A stretch of DNA of 64,000 nt, taken from positions 248,001 through 312,000 of the forward strand of contig CP018627.1 in the NCBI GenBank assembly GCA_002021875.1, written 5' to 3'. The position numbers and the translations under genes are program-made. Source of the stretch: Streptomyces hygroscopicus (GTDB lineage Bacteria; Actinomycetota; Actinomycetes; Streptomycetales; Streptomycetaceae). Below, in pieces: positions 1-8,431 of this stretch; the stretch's first letter is position 1; each line of letters starts with the position of its first letter. The notes beneath the pieces were generated by a model, which was not told where the DNA came from, did not search any database, and worked only from the letters and a program-made list of their open reading frames with translations.

Positions 1-2
1 TC

Positions 3-782
3 ACCGGCATCGGCCGCGTCCTTCTCGCCGCCCACAACCGCGGACACCGCGCCGACGCCGAACCAGGACTACGCGCGACCCTAACGGCCCTTACCCACAT
101 GATCCTCACCCCCGTCGGAACCCGCCCGGGCTGGTGGCTTCCCGCCACCCTTCACCCACCCACCGTCAACATCCCGCCCTCCGGCGCCGCCACCACCGGT
201 CTCGCTCACGGCATCGCCGGACCTCTCGCTCTCCTGGCCACAGCTCAACGAGCCGGACACACCGTTCCAGGGCAACCCGACGCAATCCACACCGCAGCCC
301 AGTGGCTCCTCACCTGGCAAACCCCCGAAAACACCTGGCCACCCCACATCAGCGGGAACGTCTTGGATAACAGCTCAGGAGGAACTGCCCCCGTCACAGG
401 ACGCACCACCGCCTGGTGCTACGGCACCCCCGGCATCGGCGCCGCTCTCGCCAGCGCTGGCCACGCCCTTGATCTCCCGGCACTCAACCGCGCCGCTACT
501 ACAGCCATGAACGCCCTCGCCGCACAGCCGCCCGAAGACTGGGACACCGAAGGCACCGCCCTCTGCCATGGCAGCGCCGGCATCCTTCAAAGCGCCCTCC
601 GCCTCTCCTGCCGCCCTTTGGCAGACCGCGCCGCTCACATCACACTGACCTCCGCCGTGACCTCACGCCCGCACGGATTCCTCACCGGCCGAACCGGTAC
701 CGCATTGGCCCTCGCCAACCTCAGCGGCCTACTGCCAGCCAGCCCGGCCAATGCCTGGGACTGCCTCGTCCTGCTGTCCTAG
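3..782 (+). CDS. Lanthionine synthetase C-like (LanC) cyclase, 5' end outside window
   Basis: This is the C-terminal 259 residues of a LanC-family protein whose start lies before base 1. LanC enzymes are zinc-dependent cyclases that add cysteine thiols to dehydrated Ser/Thr residues to make lanthionine rings. Three family landmarks are visible in order: GLAHGIAG, then WCYGTPG (first zinc Cys), then LCHGSAG (Cys-His zinc ligands), followed by the glycine-rich TGRTGTALAL. All zinc ligands are present, so this part looks intact. No precursor peptide or dehydratase is visible inside the window; partners, if any, lie to the left. A LanC-like protein without lantibiotic function cannot be excluded. 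The family call is firm. Confidence 0.88.
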   Translation, partial: TGIGRVLLAAHNRGHRADAEPGLRATLTALTHMILTPVGTRPGWWLPATLHPPTVNIPPSGAATTGLAHGIAGPLALLATAQRAGHTVPGQPDAIHTAAQWLLTWQTPENTWPPHISGNVLDNSSGGTAPVTGRTTAWCYGTPGIGAALASAGHALDLPALNRAATTAMNALAAQPPEDWDTEGTALCHGSAGILQSALRLSCRPLADRAAHITLTSAVTSRPHGFLTGRTGTALALANLSGLLPASPANAWDCLVLLS

Positions 783-1328
783 TTGTGACGCCTGGCACTG
801 CCTGATTCTCGTTCCAATACGAGCTGCGCACCACGATAAAGATCAGAAGGGCCTCAGAAGCTGTGAAGAAGCCCCGTGTGGACGTGAGTGCCAGCCCGCT
901 GAGCTGCACGAGTAGCTCGACGGGCCGTTCATGAAATCCTGCGTGCCTCTGATTCCTTGATCATTCGCTGAAGCCGATACCTTAGGCCAGCTCTACGACA
1001 AGACGGGCCTGTCTTCGACAGTAAACGCACCGCCCATGCCGTAAGCCGCTCATTCCCAGGGAGAATAGCTTGCCCACGTCCCACAACCCTCGCCTCGGCC
1101 CTCTGGGCGCCCCACCCGTGGCTCGACCGTCATTCTGCGTGCTTCGGTACGGGTGCGACGCTTCACGCAGACCTTGATCATATGACCACCAGGCTTCGCA
1201 ACGGCCAGCACGGTGACCGCTTTTGAACGTTCCAGGATGAATTTCGACTGCTGTACGAACTCCGCACAATGTGAAATGGGCCTGTCAAACGAGGGGCTCT
1301 GTCAGACTTTCGGGTCTGTCACGTAGTC
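783..1328. other. Intergenic stretch with no supported gene
   Basis: About 550 bases lie between the LanC stop and the left end of the ISL3 element. A minus-strand open frame at 982-1269 is arginine-rich, lacks a ribosome binding site and resembles nothing recognisable. I see no RNA gene, and no convincing terminator after LanC beyond a 5-bp stem around 812-827. Confidence 0.5.
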
Positions 1329-1357
1329 GGCTCTGTCTCACATTCGGTGGTGACGGA
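1329..1357 (+). repeat. Left terminal inverted repeat of the ISL3 element
   Basis: This 29-bp end pairs with the reverse complement of 2630-2658 with one mismatch at the fourth base. The outermost bases are ggctctgtctcac, and the repeat stops just before the transposase stop codon region. Confidence 0.9.
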
Positions 1358-1365
1358 GCGTGCCG

Positions 1366-2602
1366 CTATCCGAGGAGGATGCGGTGGCGAAGGAGGGTGA
1401 AGCCTGCTCGTCCGTGCATCTGGCGCGCGATGCGCTTGGTCTTGGTGTTGACACCCTCGGTGGGGCCGTTGCTGTACGGAAGCGTGAGCGCGGCGACCAC
1501 GGCGTCGCGGTCCCGCTCCAGGCCCCGGGTGAAGGCCCGCAGATGAGGCAGATCGGCTGCACGGACCCGGACGATCCAGCGCGAGAGCCCGTCGGCATTT
1601 TCTGCGCAAGGCGTCAGGAGTTCGGCGTAGCCACGGACAACGGCGGCCAGTTGGGTCATCTCGGGGCATGCTGCGGTGATTCGCGCCAGCAGATCGCGCT
1701 GCTCGGCCTTGAGGTTGTCGGGCCTGGTGAGGATCATCCGGGCGAGTCGGCGCGGGGAGATGTGGCAGCGTTCAGCGTCCGCGCGGCCTTGGTTGATATT
1801 CTTTTGCTGGAGGTTCAGGCAGCCGGTGAACCCGAGGGGCTTGATCTCTTCGAAGAGGTGGCTGACGGGGACGGCGGGGTCCTCGGTGCGACGTTTGCGC
1901 AGGTGCTCGCGGTAGGGGTCGACGAGGCTGGCACGGTACTTGGGGACGCGGAGCATCCGCTCGGGCCGGTCGGCTCGCGCGTAGCGTTTGACGGTGTTCA
2001 GGGCCAGTTGCAGGCGACGGGCGCACTCCAGCAGGCCCACGCCTTTCTCGAGCAGGCCGTGGACCTGGTGCCAGCGTTCCAGGGTCGTCTGTGCGCGGGG
2101 CCCTTCGTACAGGGGCGCGTCCAGCACGGCGGCCCAGCAGGTACTGTGTGTCTTCACCTCACTCAGGGCGGCTTCGCACAGGTTGTGCCACAGGTGCCAC
2201 CTGTCCGCGGCCTGCACCGCGTCGGGCAGGGCGCGGCGAATGGCCTCGGCATAGGTCGCGGAGCCGTCACGGCACACGACCTCGACCCCCGGATGCTCGC
2301 GCAGCCACGCCTCCAGAGTGTCGGCGGTGCGGTCGGGCAGCACATCGATCCGCTCATGCGTCTCGGCATCGATCACCACGGTGGCATAGCGGTGCCGTCG
2401 GCGCACCCGGCACGTCGGCCACCGTCCGCCAGTGATAGCCGTGCACCCGCCTCGACGACGCCCCGCACACCGGACAGACCGCGGCCTCCTGTGGAGTCTG
2501 GGCCCGCACCACGATCCGCTCACCCTCGTCGGCCACATCCTCTATGACCTGTGGGGCCAGACCGGAAAACACCATCTGCACAAGCTCGTTGACATCCTTC
2601 AC
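1366..2602 (-). pseudogene. ISL3-family transposase with frameshift and internal deletion
   Basis: The N-terminus (GTG at 2602) reads MKDVNELVQMVFSGL and includes the zinc-ribbon pair CPVC typical of ISL3 transposases. Near 2400 the frame changes and the sequence jumps directly to RRHRYATVVIDAETHERID. The roughly 100-residue stretch normally found between the zinc ribbon and the first catalytic Asp region (helix-turn-helix and linker) is missing. The rest of the DDE domain, including DRWHLWHNL and the C-terminal SNGPTEGVNTKTKRI with the catalytic Glu, is intact to the stop at 1366. The protein cannot be expressed as one functional chain. Confidence 0.85.
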
Positions 2603-2629
2603 GCGAATGACAACGACACCTCACGACTC

Positions 2630-2658
2630 TCCGTCACCACCGAATGTGAGACAGGGCC
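2630..2658 (-). repeat. Right terminal inverted repeat of the ISL3 element
   Basis: This is the 29-bp partner of 1329-1357. It lies 27 bases upstream of the transposase start codon on the minus strand, the usual place for an IS end that also carries the transposase promoter. Confidence 0.9.
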
Positions 2659-2819
2659 GTTCGTTTCAGACCCGCACCTCGGCCGACCAGCCACGGGCGC
2701 CTCGGCCACTCGGCGGGGGTGATGCGGCGGCCTGGCGGGGATGCTCCGGCCACTCGGCCGAGGCGCACGCCGCCCCACCGCCCGTAGCGTCGAAAGCATC
2801 ATCGCTACGAGAGGTAGTC

Positions 2820-3497
2820 ATGCACATCGAAGTCCGCCACAACCCGTCGTTCGCCGCCGCCCGCATCGCCCTGGCCGAGGGCGAGAGCATCCGGGCGCAG
2901 GCGGGGGCGATGATGGCCACCTCCACCGGGGTGGAGGTCGAGGCCAAGTCCGAGGGCGGCCTGTTCCAAGGACTCAAGCGCAGCGTGCTGGGCGGCGAGT
3001 CCATGTTCGTGTCGCGGCTGACCGCGGGCGCCGGGGGCGGCTGGGTCGACCTGGCCGCGCGGTTGCCCGGCGACCTCACCGCCATCGACGTCGAAGGCGG
3101 CCTCAACCTCGCGCGCGGAGCCTGGCTGGGCTCGTCGGAGGGCGTCGACATCGACGCCAAGTGGGGCGGGCTGCGGAACCTGGTCGGCAGCGAGGGCGGC
3201 TTCCTGGTGCAGGCGGAAGGCAAGGGACAGGTGCTCGCGTCGTGCTACGGCGCCCTCGACCTCGTCGAGCTGAAGCCCGACGAGGGGATCGTCCTCGACT
3301 CGGGCCATATGGTCGCGTTCGACGACGGCGTCTCGTTCACCACTCGCAAGGCGAGCCGCGGGCTCATGAACACGCTGAAGTCCGGCGAAGGGCTGGTCTT
3401 TGAATTCACTGGCCCCGGCCGGCTGTGGACCCAAAGCCGCAACCCGTCGGAACTGGTCACCTGGCTCACCGACGAGCTCCCCTTCAGCCGCAACTAG
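2820..3497 (+). CDS. AIM24 / TIGR00266-family protein
   Basis: This 225-residue protein starts at ATG 2820 behind GAGAGG. It belongs to the AIM24-like (TIGR00266) family of beta-rich proteins, whose biochemical role is not established. Family-like features are the opening MHIEVRHNPSFAAARIAL, a glycine-rich GGGWVDLAARLPGDL core and the C-terminal segment with GPGRLWTQSRNP. No signal peptide or membrane helix is visible. It stands alone between two insertion sequences, so neighbours say nothing about its job. Length and start match the family, and the gene looks intact. Confidence 0.85.
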   Translation: MHIEVRHNPSFAAARIALAEGESIRAQAGAMMATSTGVEVEAKSEGGLFQGLKRSVLGGESMFVSRLTAGAGGGWVDLAARLPGDLTAIDVEGGLNLARGAWLGSSEGVDIDAKWGGLRNLVGSEGGFLVQAEGKGQVLASCYGALDLVELKPDEGIVLDSGHMVAFDDGVSFTTRKASRGLMNTLKSGEGLVFEFTGPGRLWTQSRNPSELVTWLTDELPFSRN

Positions 3498-3517
3498 GGA
3501 CTGAGCCTTTTCCAACC

Positions 3518-4225
3518 TCAGTTTGAGCATGCCAGGTGCAGGGTGAGGACGGCCTGGACGAGGCTGGTGATACGGCTGGTAGAGCATCGCAGTTTGCGCA
3601 CGAGCCGCCAGGTTTTGAGGGTGGCCATGGCCTGTTCGACGAGTGCACGGATCTTCGCGTGTGAACAGTTGACGGCCCGCCGGCCAGGGGAGAGAGTCTC
3701 CCAGCGCCCCCAGTAGGGAACTCGCACGGTGCCGCCGGCGCCCCGGTAGCCCTTGTCGGCCCAGCATTCCACCCCAGCCCCTGCCAGGGCACCGATGATG
3801 CCGTGGGCTCGCGCGGCCTTGATGTCGGGGACGGATCCCGGCAGCGCGGGCGACGCCCGTTTCCCGGAGTAGAAGGGTCGGTCGGCGGCGATCCGGTCGA
3901 TCGGCAGCAGCGTGCCGTCCAAGATCACGAACGCCTTGCCGGAGGCTGTCCTCACCGCCTCGGCGAGGGTTGGAGCCAGAGCGGCCAGGACGTCGACGGC
4001 CTCGGCGATGTACCGGTAGGCGGTGGTGGTGCCCACACCGAACCCGGCGGCGAGCTGGGCGTAGGTATGGCCGCATCGTAGATGAGCCAGCACGAGCAGC
4101 GCCTGCCGTCCGGCGGCCAGCCGGCGCCATCGCGCCCCTTGTGCAAGACGACGTGCGGTCAACTCACGGGCGAGGAAGCGCAGAGCGGAGGCGGACAGAT
4201 CGGCCCCGGCTGGGTAGACAAGCAC
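3518..4225 (-). CDS. IS5-type (DDE_Tnp_4) transposase with 20-residue internal gap
   Basis: This is a 235-residue transposase of the Streptomyces IS5-like type that usually begins MLVYPSG; here GTG at 4225 gives VLVYPAGADLS behind an AGGAG ribosome binding site. The helix-turn-helix region GHTYAQLAAGFGVG and the first catalytic Asp (ILDGTLLPIDRIAADRPFY) are intact, as is the late Glu in LVEQAMATLK. From memory, relatives carry about 20 more residues (a KHGMNVQV...GRLLW block) between FYSGK and ASPALPG. Here the two are joined in frame. The second Asp motif also reads PGSVPDIKA with Pro before Asp. The frame is open but activity is doubtful. An upstream extension to 4288 is possible. Confidence 0.8.
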   Translation of the reverse strand: MLVYPAGADLSASALRFLARELTARRLAQGARWRRLAAGRQALLVLAHLRCGHTYAQLAAGFGVGTTTAYRYIAEAVDVLAALAPTLAEAVRTASGKAFVILDGTLLPIDRIAADRPFYSGKRASPALPGSVPDIKAARAHGIIGALAGAGVECWADKGYRGAGGTVRVPYWGRWETLSPGRRAVNCSHAKIRALVEQAMATLKTWRLVRKLRCSTSRITSLVQAVLTLHLACSN

Positions 4226-4228
4226 GCG

Positions 4229-4283
4229 GAAGCTCCTGGCAGAACGGCTTGGACTCGACACCCACCCGTCTACCAGGAGCTTC
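4229..4283. repeat. Inverted repeat upstream of the IS5-type transposase
   Basis: Arms gaagctcctgg (4229-4239) and ccaggagcttc (4273-4283) are perfectly complementary over 11 bp with a 33-bp spacer. The inner arm contains the transposase ribosome binding site, so the fold could mask translation initiation. It may also mark part of the IS end. I could not define paired terminal repeats for this element. Confidence 0.5.
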
Positions 4284-4531
4284 TCCACGCCCGGACCCCG
4301 CCCTCACCCCAGTGGCACCGCTCCGCACGCAGGTGAGGAAACCTCAGTGGGTGTTGGCGTGAGGGAGCGCGCGCGGAAGTGCTCGGCGCCGATCACGAGC
4401 GCGGGACGGTGGTCGAAGCGACACCGATCCCCTTCGTGCCCGCGTCGTGCTCGGCTACCTGCGAGCCGGGCGCAAGCTGGATCCAGTCGAGCTCGCGGCT
4501 CAGGGCCGACTCGGACTCGCCTCCGGTGTAC
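4284..4531. other. IS flank, no gene supported
   Basis: This stretch joins the IS5-type element to the ArsR gene. It contains a second copy (4340-4348) of the nonamer aacctcagt that also occurs at the transposase stop (3514-3522). Same-orientation copies either side of the element could be a target duplication, but nine bases in GC-rich DNA is weak evidence. Confidence 0.3.
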
Positions 4532-4867
4532 TCAGCGAGGGGCGGTACCGCCCGGGGGCTCTGTTCCCAGGAGCGCGAGCAGCCCGGGGAACCTCTTCTC
4601 GATGTCCGCGCGTCGTAGTCGGATGCCTTTGCGGTTGCCGTAGTCGATCTCGTCAATGAGACCTGCCTCGCGCAGGACCCGGAAGTGGTGGGTCTGGGTC
4701 TGCTTCGAGATCGGAAGATCGAACGAGTTGCAGCCCCGCTCGCTGTCGCTGAGGTCGGCGGCCAACTCCGTCATCACCGAACGACGGTGCTCGTCGGCGA
4801 GGGCGCGAAACACCGCACCCAGATCGAGCGCATCGGCCTCCGGGCCCATCCGGTTCCTCCCGGCCAC
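4532..4867 (-). CDS. ArsR-type winged-helix repressor
   Basis: This 111-residue protein has the winged helix-turn-helix of the ArsR/SmtB superfamily: FRALADEHRRSVMTEL early, then SKQTQTHHFRVLREAGLID as recognition helix and wing. It has no obvious metal-binding Cys cluster (a single Cys sits in the ERGCNSFDL loop), so it is probably a ligand- or redox-sensing member. It is divergent from the FAD monooxygenase at 5038. Two identical-arm palindromes lie between the two starts, the usual layout for a repressor that controls itself and its neighbour. The ligand is unknown, but may be a substrate of the monooxygenase. Confidence 0.85.
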   Translation of the reverse strand: MAGRNRMGPEADALDLGAVFRALADEHRRSVMTELAADLSDSERGCNSFDLPISKQTQTHHFRVLREAGLIDEIDYGNRKGIRLRRADIEKRFPGLLALLGTEPPGGTAPR

Positions 4868-4876
4868 GTGGCACCC

Positions 4877-4908
4877 CCTTCAGGTACGACTTGAATCGTA
4901 CCTGAAGG
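4877..4908. promoter_or_regulatory. Operator 1 of the ArsR/monooxygenase divergon
   Basis: This is a perfect inverted repeat with 13-bp arms (ccttcaggtacga and its complement) and a 6-bp spacer. The inner octamer aggtacga is repeated with the same geometry in operator 2, and the two centres are 40 bp apart, about four helical turns. It lies 9 bp upstream of the repressor start. Confidence 0.75.
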
Positions 4909-4921
4909 ATGTGCTCCACTG

Positions 4922-4943
4922 AGGTACGAAATCGTTCGTACCT
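4922..4943. promoter_or_regulatory. Operator 2 of the ArsR/monooxygenase divergon
   Basis: Arms aggtacga/tcgtacct with a 6-bp spacer match the core of operator 1 exactly; only the spacer and outer arms differ. It sits about 95 bp upstream of the monooxygenase start, suitable for covering its promoter. Confidence 0.75.
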
Positions 4944-5037
4944 TGGTCCGGTTGTGCTGCCCCGTGCCGCCGCTCCCCGAGACCCGGCCCGGCACTCGCC
5001 GGGGACCTGGCCATCGACACTCCGAGAGGTCATCGTC

Positions 5038-6180
5038 ATGAAGAAGCCCGAAGTGCTGATAGTCGGTGCCGGAATTGCAGGGCCCGCACTCGCGTACTGG
5101 CTCTCCCGGAATGGATACCGGCCGACGGTCATCGAACATGCCCGGCAGCTGCGCTCCGGTGGTAGCGCGATCGTCGTGAAAGGGCCCGCCATCCCGGTCG
5201 CCCAGCGCATGGGCATCCTCCCGCAGCTCCGCGGGCTCGCCACCCGCAATCGGTCGCTGACCCTGCTCAACCCCGGCGGCAGGCGAATCCTGCAACTCCC
5301 GCTCACCTCGGACGAGGCGCCGACGGTCGAAGTGGCCCGAGCCGACCTGTCCGAGGTGCTCCACCGGTCGGCGCAGACCGCGGCCGAGTTCTTGTTCGAC
5401 GACACGGTCACCGCTCTCAACCAGGACGGAGGTGGGGTCGACGTCACCTTCCGGCGGTCCGCGCCACGGCGCTTCGACTTGGTCGTCGGTGCCGACGGGA
5501 TGCACTCCACCGTACGGCGCCTGGTATGCGGACCCGAGCGGCAGTTCGTGAGCGACCTGGGCCTGTACGGCGCGACCGTCCCGCTGGAACCCGACGCCAT
5601 CGAGGACCCGAGCGAGATGACGATGCTGACCGTGCCGAACCGGATGCTGGTCGTCCACCCCTCGCGGACCATCCCGCTCGCGATCTTCACCTTCCGGGCC
5701 GCACAGCCGGCGCCCCACGACCGCAAGAACATCGCCCTTCACAAGCAGACCGTGGCCGACGCCTACGCCGACGTGCGGTGGCGGGCACCGGAACTCGTGG
5801 CGGCGTTCCTCGACCACCCGGCTCCGTTCTTCGACCCCCTGACCACCGTCCGGATGCCCTCGTGGTCCCGCGGACGGGTCGTACTGCTCGGGGACGCGGC
5901 GGCGGCGACAGCCCTGCTGGGCGACGGGTCCAGCATGGCGATGGCGGGCGCGTACGCCCTCGCAGAAGAGCTCGCCGCCCATCCCGGTGATCACGCTCGC
6001 GCCTTCGCCGCCTACGAGTCGCGGCTCCGCCGTGAGGTAGGCCCGCGGCAGCGACGCGTCGGTCTGCTCTCCAGGCTCATGGTGCCCCGCACCCGGCCGG
6101 GCCTCGCGGTGCGCAACGCGGTGGGCCGCGCGGTCGGCCGCATGAGCCGGATCACCTCTCGCGAAGCCGCGAACCGGTAG
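5038..6180 (+). CDS. FAD-dependent aromatic-type monooxygenase
   Basis: This 380-residue flavoprotein hydroxylase starts at ATG 5038 behind GAGAGG. The N-terminal dinucleotide fold reads VLIVGAGIAGPALAYWL, the second nucleotide motif is VVGADGMHSTVRR, and the flavin-ribityl motif is VVLLGDAAAATALLGDGSS, all as in the PHBH/TetX-like class A monooxygenases. The enzyme would use NAD(P)H and O2 to oxidise an aromatic or polyketide-like compound. The substrate cannot be read from sequence. It is divergent from an ArsR repressor with paired operators, so it is probably induced by its substrate, for example as a detoxification or drug-inactivation system. The frame is intact. Confidence 0.85.
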   Translation: MKKPEVLIVGAGIAGPALAYWLSRNGYRPTVIEHARQLRSGGSAIVVKGPAIPVAQRMGILPQLRGLATRNRSLTLLNPGGRRILQLPLTSDEAPTVEVARADLSEVLHRSAQTAAEFLFDDTVTALNQDGGGVDVTFRRSAPRRFDLVVGADGMHSTVRRLVCGPERQFVSDLGLYGATVPLEPDAIEDPSEMTMLTVPNRMLVVHPSRTIPLAIFTFRAAQPAPHDRKNIALHKQTVADAYADVRWRAPELVAAFLDHPAPFFDPLTTVRMPSWSRGRVVLLGDAAAATALLGDGSSMAMAGAYALAEELAAHPGDHARAFAAYESRLRREVGPRQRRVGLLSRLMVPRTRPGLAVRNAVGRAVGRMSRITSREAANR

Positions 6181-6359
6181 ACCGGGTCCGCACTGACCGG
6201 TCACCGGTCGGTGCGCAGCTCCGCGGTAGCTCTCAGCCGGGTCGGCGCCGCCATGTCCGACGAGCCCGGCTCGGCGTGGTAGGTCATCGCCGATGCGGGC
6301 CGGTGATTTCCCCTCGCCTCGTCCATGGCCTCATGTTGCCGACCGGCTCGCGGCCCGGG

Positions 6360-8020
6360 TCAGGCAGCTTGGCCGAGGCCGACGGCGGTCAGGTCCTGGT
6401 CGCGGAGCTGAGTGAAGTCGACGTCGAGCTTCGGGTCGTACGCCTCGGGCTGGATTCCGCGTGCACGGTGGTCGGCTTCACCTCGGAGGTGTTCTTGAGC
6501 AGGCCCTCGATGATGTGGACGGCCTCCCACACCCCGCACGGGATGAAGTGCGTGAACAACGCGATGTAGGTGTCGGAGATGTGATGGTAGGCGATCCCGC
6601 CCGGCTTGCCGTACCGCACCGAGGTCTCGGCGAGCAGGTTGTCGAGGCAGGTGTCCATGTGGGTACCGTCGGCGGCCACCGCGGTGCCGTCGCCCCACGC
6701 CTGGGAGATGTCCAGGCGGGCGTACGCGTTGACCAGATCGGCGATCGCCTCGTTCAACAGCACGATCGAGAAGTGCCGGTTCGCCGTGTACGACAGCTCG
6801 TGCCCGCTCACGCCGGGGATGTGGCGAGCGGCCTCGTACGGGCCCATGTTGGTGCCCTTGACGAAGGTGGTGATGACGTAGCGGCCGAAGGATCATCCAG
6901 CTTCGGCTCGTTGCCGGACGCCGGGCCGAAGCGCTGCCACCAATCCACCCAGTACGCGGTCCGAGCCACGATCCCCATCAGCGAGCGCTCCGGCATCCTG
7001 GCCTTGATCTCCTGCTCCAGGCGCTTCGCCGAGGGGCGCTGGCCCTCCGAGCGGTGCGGCTTCAGCGACGGGACGCCGGTCTCGGGGTCGATGACCAGGC
7101 CGTCGTTGTCCGGGTACCCAGCATCCGCCGCCGCCGCGGCCGCCGCGAGCTTGTCCTCAAGCTCCCGGCGTGGTCTCGCCCTCCTCGTACAGGCCGACCT
7201 CGACCAGGTAGGAGACCCTCTTCTCCTTGACGACCTCCCAGTCCAGCAGCTGCTTGGACCAGTCCGCGTACTCCTCCGAGCCGACGACCGCGACGTCGCC
7301 GGTGCGCAGTTCCTCGGCGAGCGCGGTGAAGACCATCGCCTCGAAGTGCTTGCGCACGAACTGTCCCGAGCGGGTCTTGTCGACCACGGCCTTGCGCCAG
7401 TTCTGCGCGGCGAAGGAGATGTCCACCGCCTTGCCCTCCTCGTCGAAGGCGGTGATGTACTCGCCGCGGGCGTGTCGGTGCCGCTGGGCGTACGCGAGCG
7501 CGTCCAGTACCCGCCGGTCCTCGGACGTTTCGGTGAACTCCAGCTTCTCGGCCAGGTCGAACATGACCGCGCGGTCCCGGCCGATCTGCCCGTACAGCAC
7601 CTCCCAGAAGTTGCCGTGGTGGGCGGAGACCTTCTCGATCTGCTCGTACTGCTTGGCGAACCCGCCGAAGCCCTCCACCGCGTTGGTGACCCGGCCCGGG
7701 CCCCCGGCCTGCACCACCAGAGCCCTGGCCATCGCGAGGACCGCCGCGGAGACCTCGCCGTCCAGCCGCTGGGCGACCTCGTCCACCGACGCCTCGTCGT
7801 CCAGGCCCTGAAGGGCGTGGCGGACCTCGGCGGTCATGGCCGCGGCCTTCCCAAGCGCCTCCTGGGCGGGGCCGTCGGCGTCGATGTTCTTGAGAACGGT
7901 ACGGTAGTTCCCGATAAGGGCCTCAACGATCTCCCGTTCGGCGAGCCGGATCTCCTCCAACTCGTCCCTGGCCTTCTTGATCTTCGTGGCCACCCGCTTG
8001 CAGAACATCGTCGCCAGGCG
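6360..8020 (-). pseudogene. Tn3-family transposase remnant
   Basis: Read right to left on the minus strand, a Tn3-type transposase can be followed through LATMFCKRVATKIKKAR, GFGGFAKQYEQIEKVSAHHG and IGRDRAVMFDLAEKLEF (about 8018-7160). A second frame covers MGIVARTAYWVDWWQRFGP (about 6990-6900), and a third covers HELSYTANRHFSIVLLNEAI to WGDGTAVAADGTHMD (about 6850-6450). At least two frameshifts, near 7160 and 6895, break it. The catalytic C-terminal half after VKPTTVHA is replaced by an unrelated tail, QPEAYDPKLDVDFTQLRDQD, ending at 6360. The N-terminal third is replaced by an IS5-type fragment. No 38-bp Tn3 ends, resolvase or cargo were seen. Confidence 0.8.
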
Positions 8021-8230
8021 GGCGACTTCCCGGTTCGTCAGCACCAGCAGGGCCCGCACCAGCGCGGCCGTCCGCCCCGGGTCCGTGGCGACCTTGCGGA
8101 GGATGCGCCAGTTCTCCAGATGGGCGAAGCCGTGCTCGGCCGGGGCCCGCACCGCGGCCAGCGCCTTGTACGACGCCGGTCCCCTCGTCCTGGCAGGACA
8201 ACCTCTTCTCCCGGGAGATCTGGTCTTCTG
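8021..8230 (-). pseudogene. C-terminal fragment of an IS5-type transposase
   Basis: The frame SYKALAAVRAPAEHGFAHLE continuing to ALVRALLVLTNREVAR is the typical end of an IS5-type DDE transposase. It runs in frame directly into the Tn3 fragment at about 8020 with no stop. The two elements are therefore fused by deletion, giving a long but meaningless open frame. Confidence 0.65.
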
Positions 8231-8431
8231 CGGCACCCCAGCCAACGTCCACCACCTCGGGCTCTGCATCGGTGGCGGTCTCATGACCGACGCGCCCGAC
8301 TTCGGCCGGCGCGGGACATCTGAGCCCTGCGCCGAAGCCGGGTATCCGGAACACCCCGGCCGGGTTGCACGACACGTGGCTGACGAGCGCCGAGGCCAAT
8401 CTGACCGGCATGAACTGATATTCGCATGGGA

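Larger units (their letters stand above)
1329..2658 (-). mobile_element. ISL3-family insertion sequence, internally deleted, both ends kept
   Basis: The element is bounded by 29-bp terminal inverted repeats that differ at one base (1329-1357 and 2630-2658) and encloses a single transposase gene read on the minus strand. The 8 bases outside each end do not match, so no target duplication is visible. The transposase has lost an internal block, so the copy is probably non-autonomous, but its ends could still be used by a related transposase. Confidence 0.85.

Noticed and set aside
982..1269. Small minus-strand open frame after LanC
   Set aside because: No ribosome binding site, no recognisable motif and a composition typical of shadow frames.
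1321..2666. Target-site duplication for the ISL3 element
   Set aside because: The 8 bases outside each end (acgtagtc and gttcgttt) do not match, so no duplication can be claimed.
3514..4348. Nonamer aacctcagt on both sides of the IS5-type gene as a target duplication
   Set aside because: One copy overlaps the transposase stop codon, so it lies inside the element; the match is probably chance or part of an IS end.
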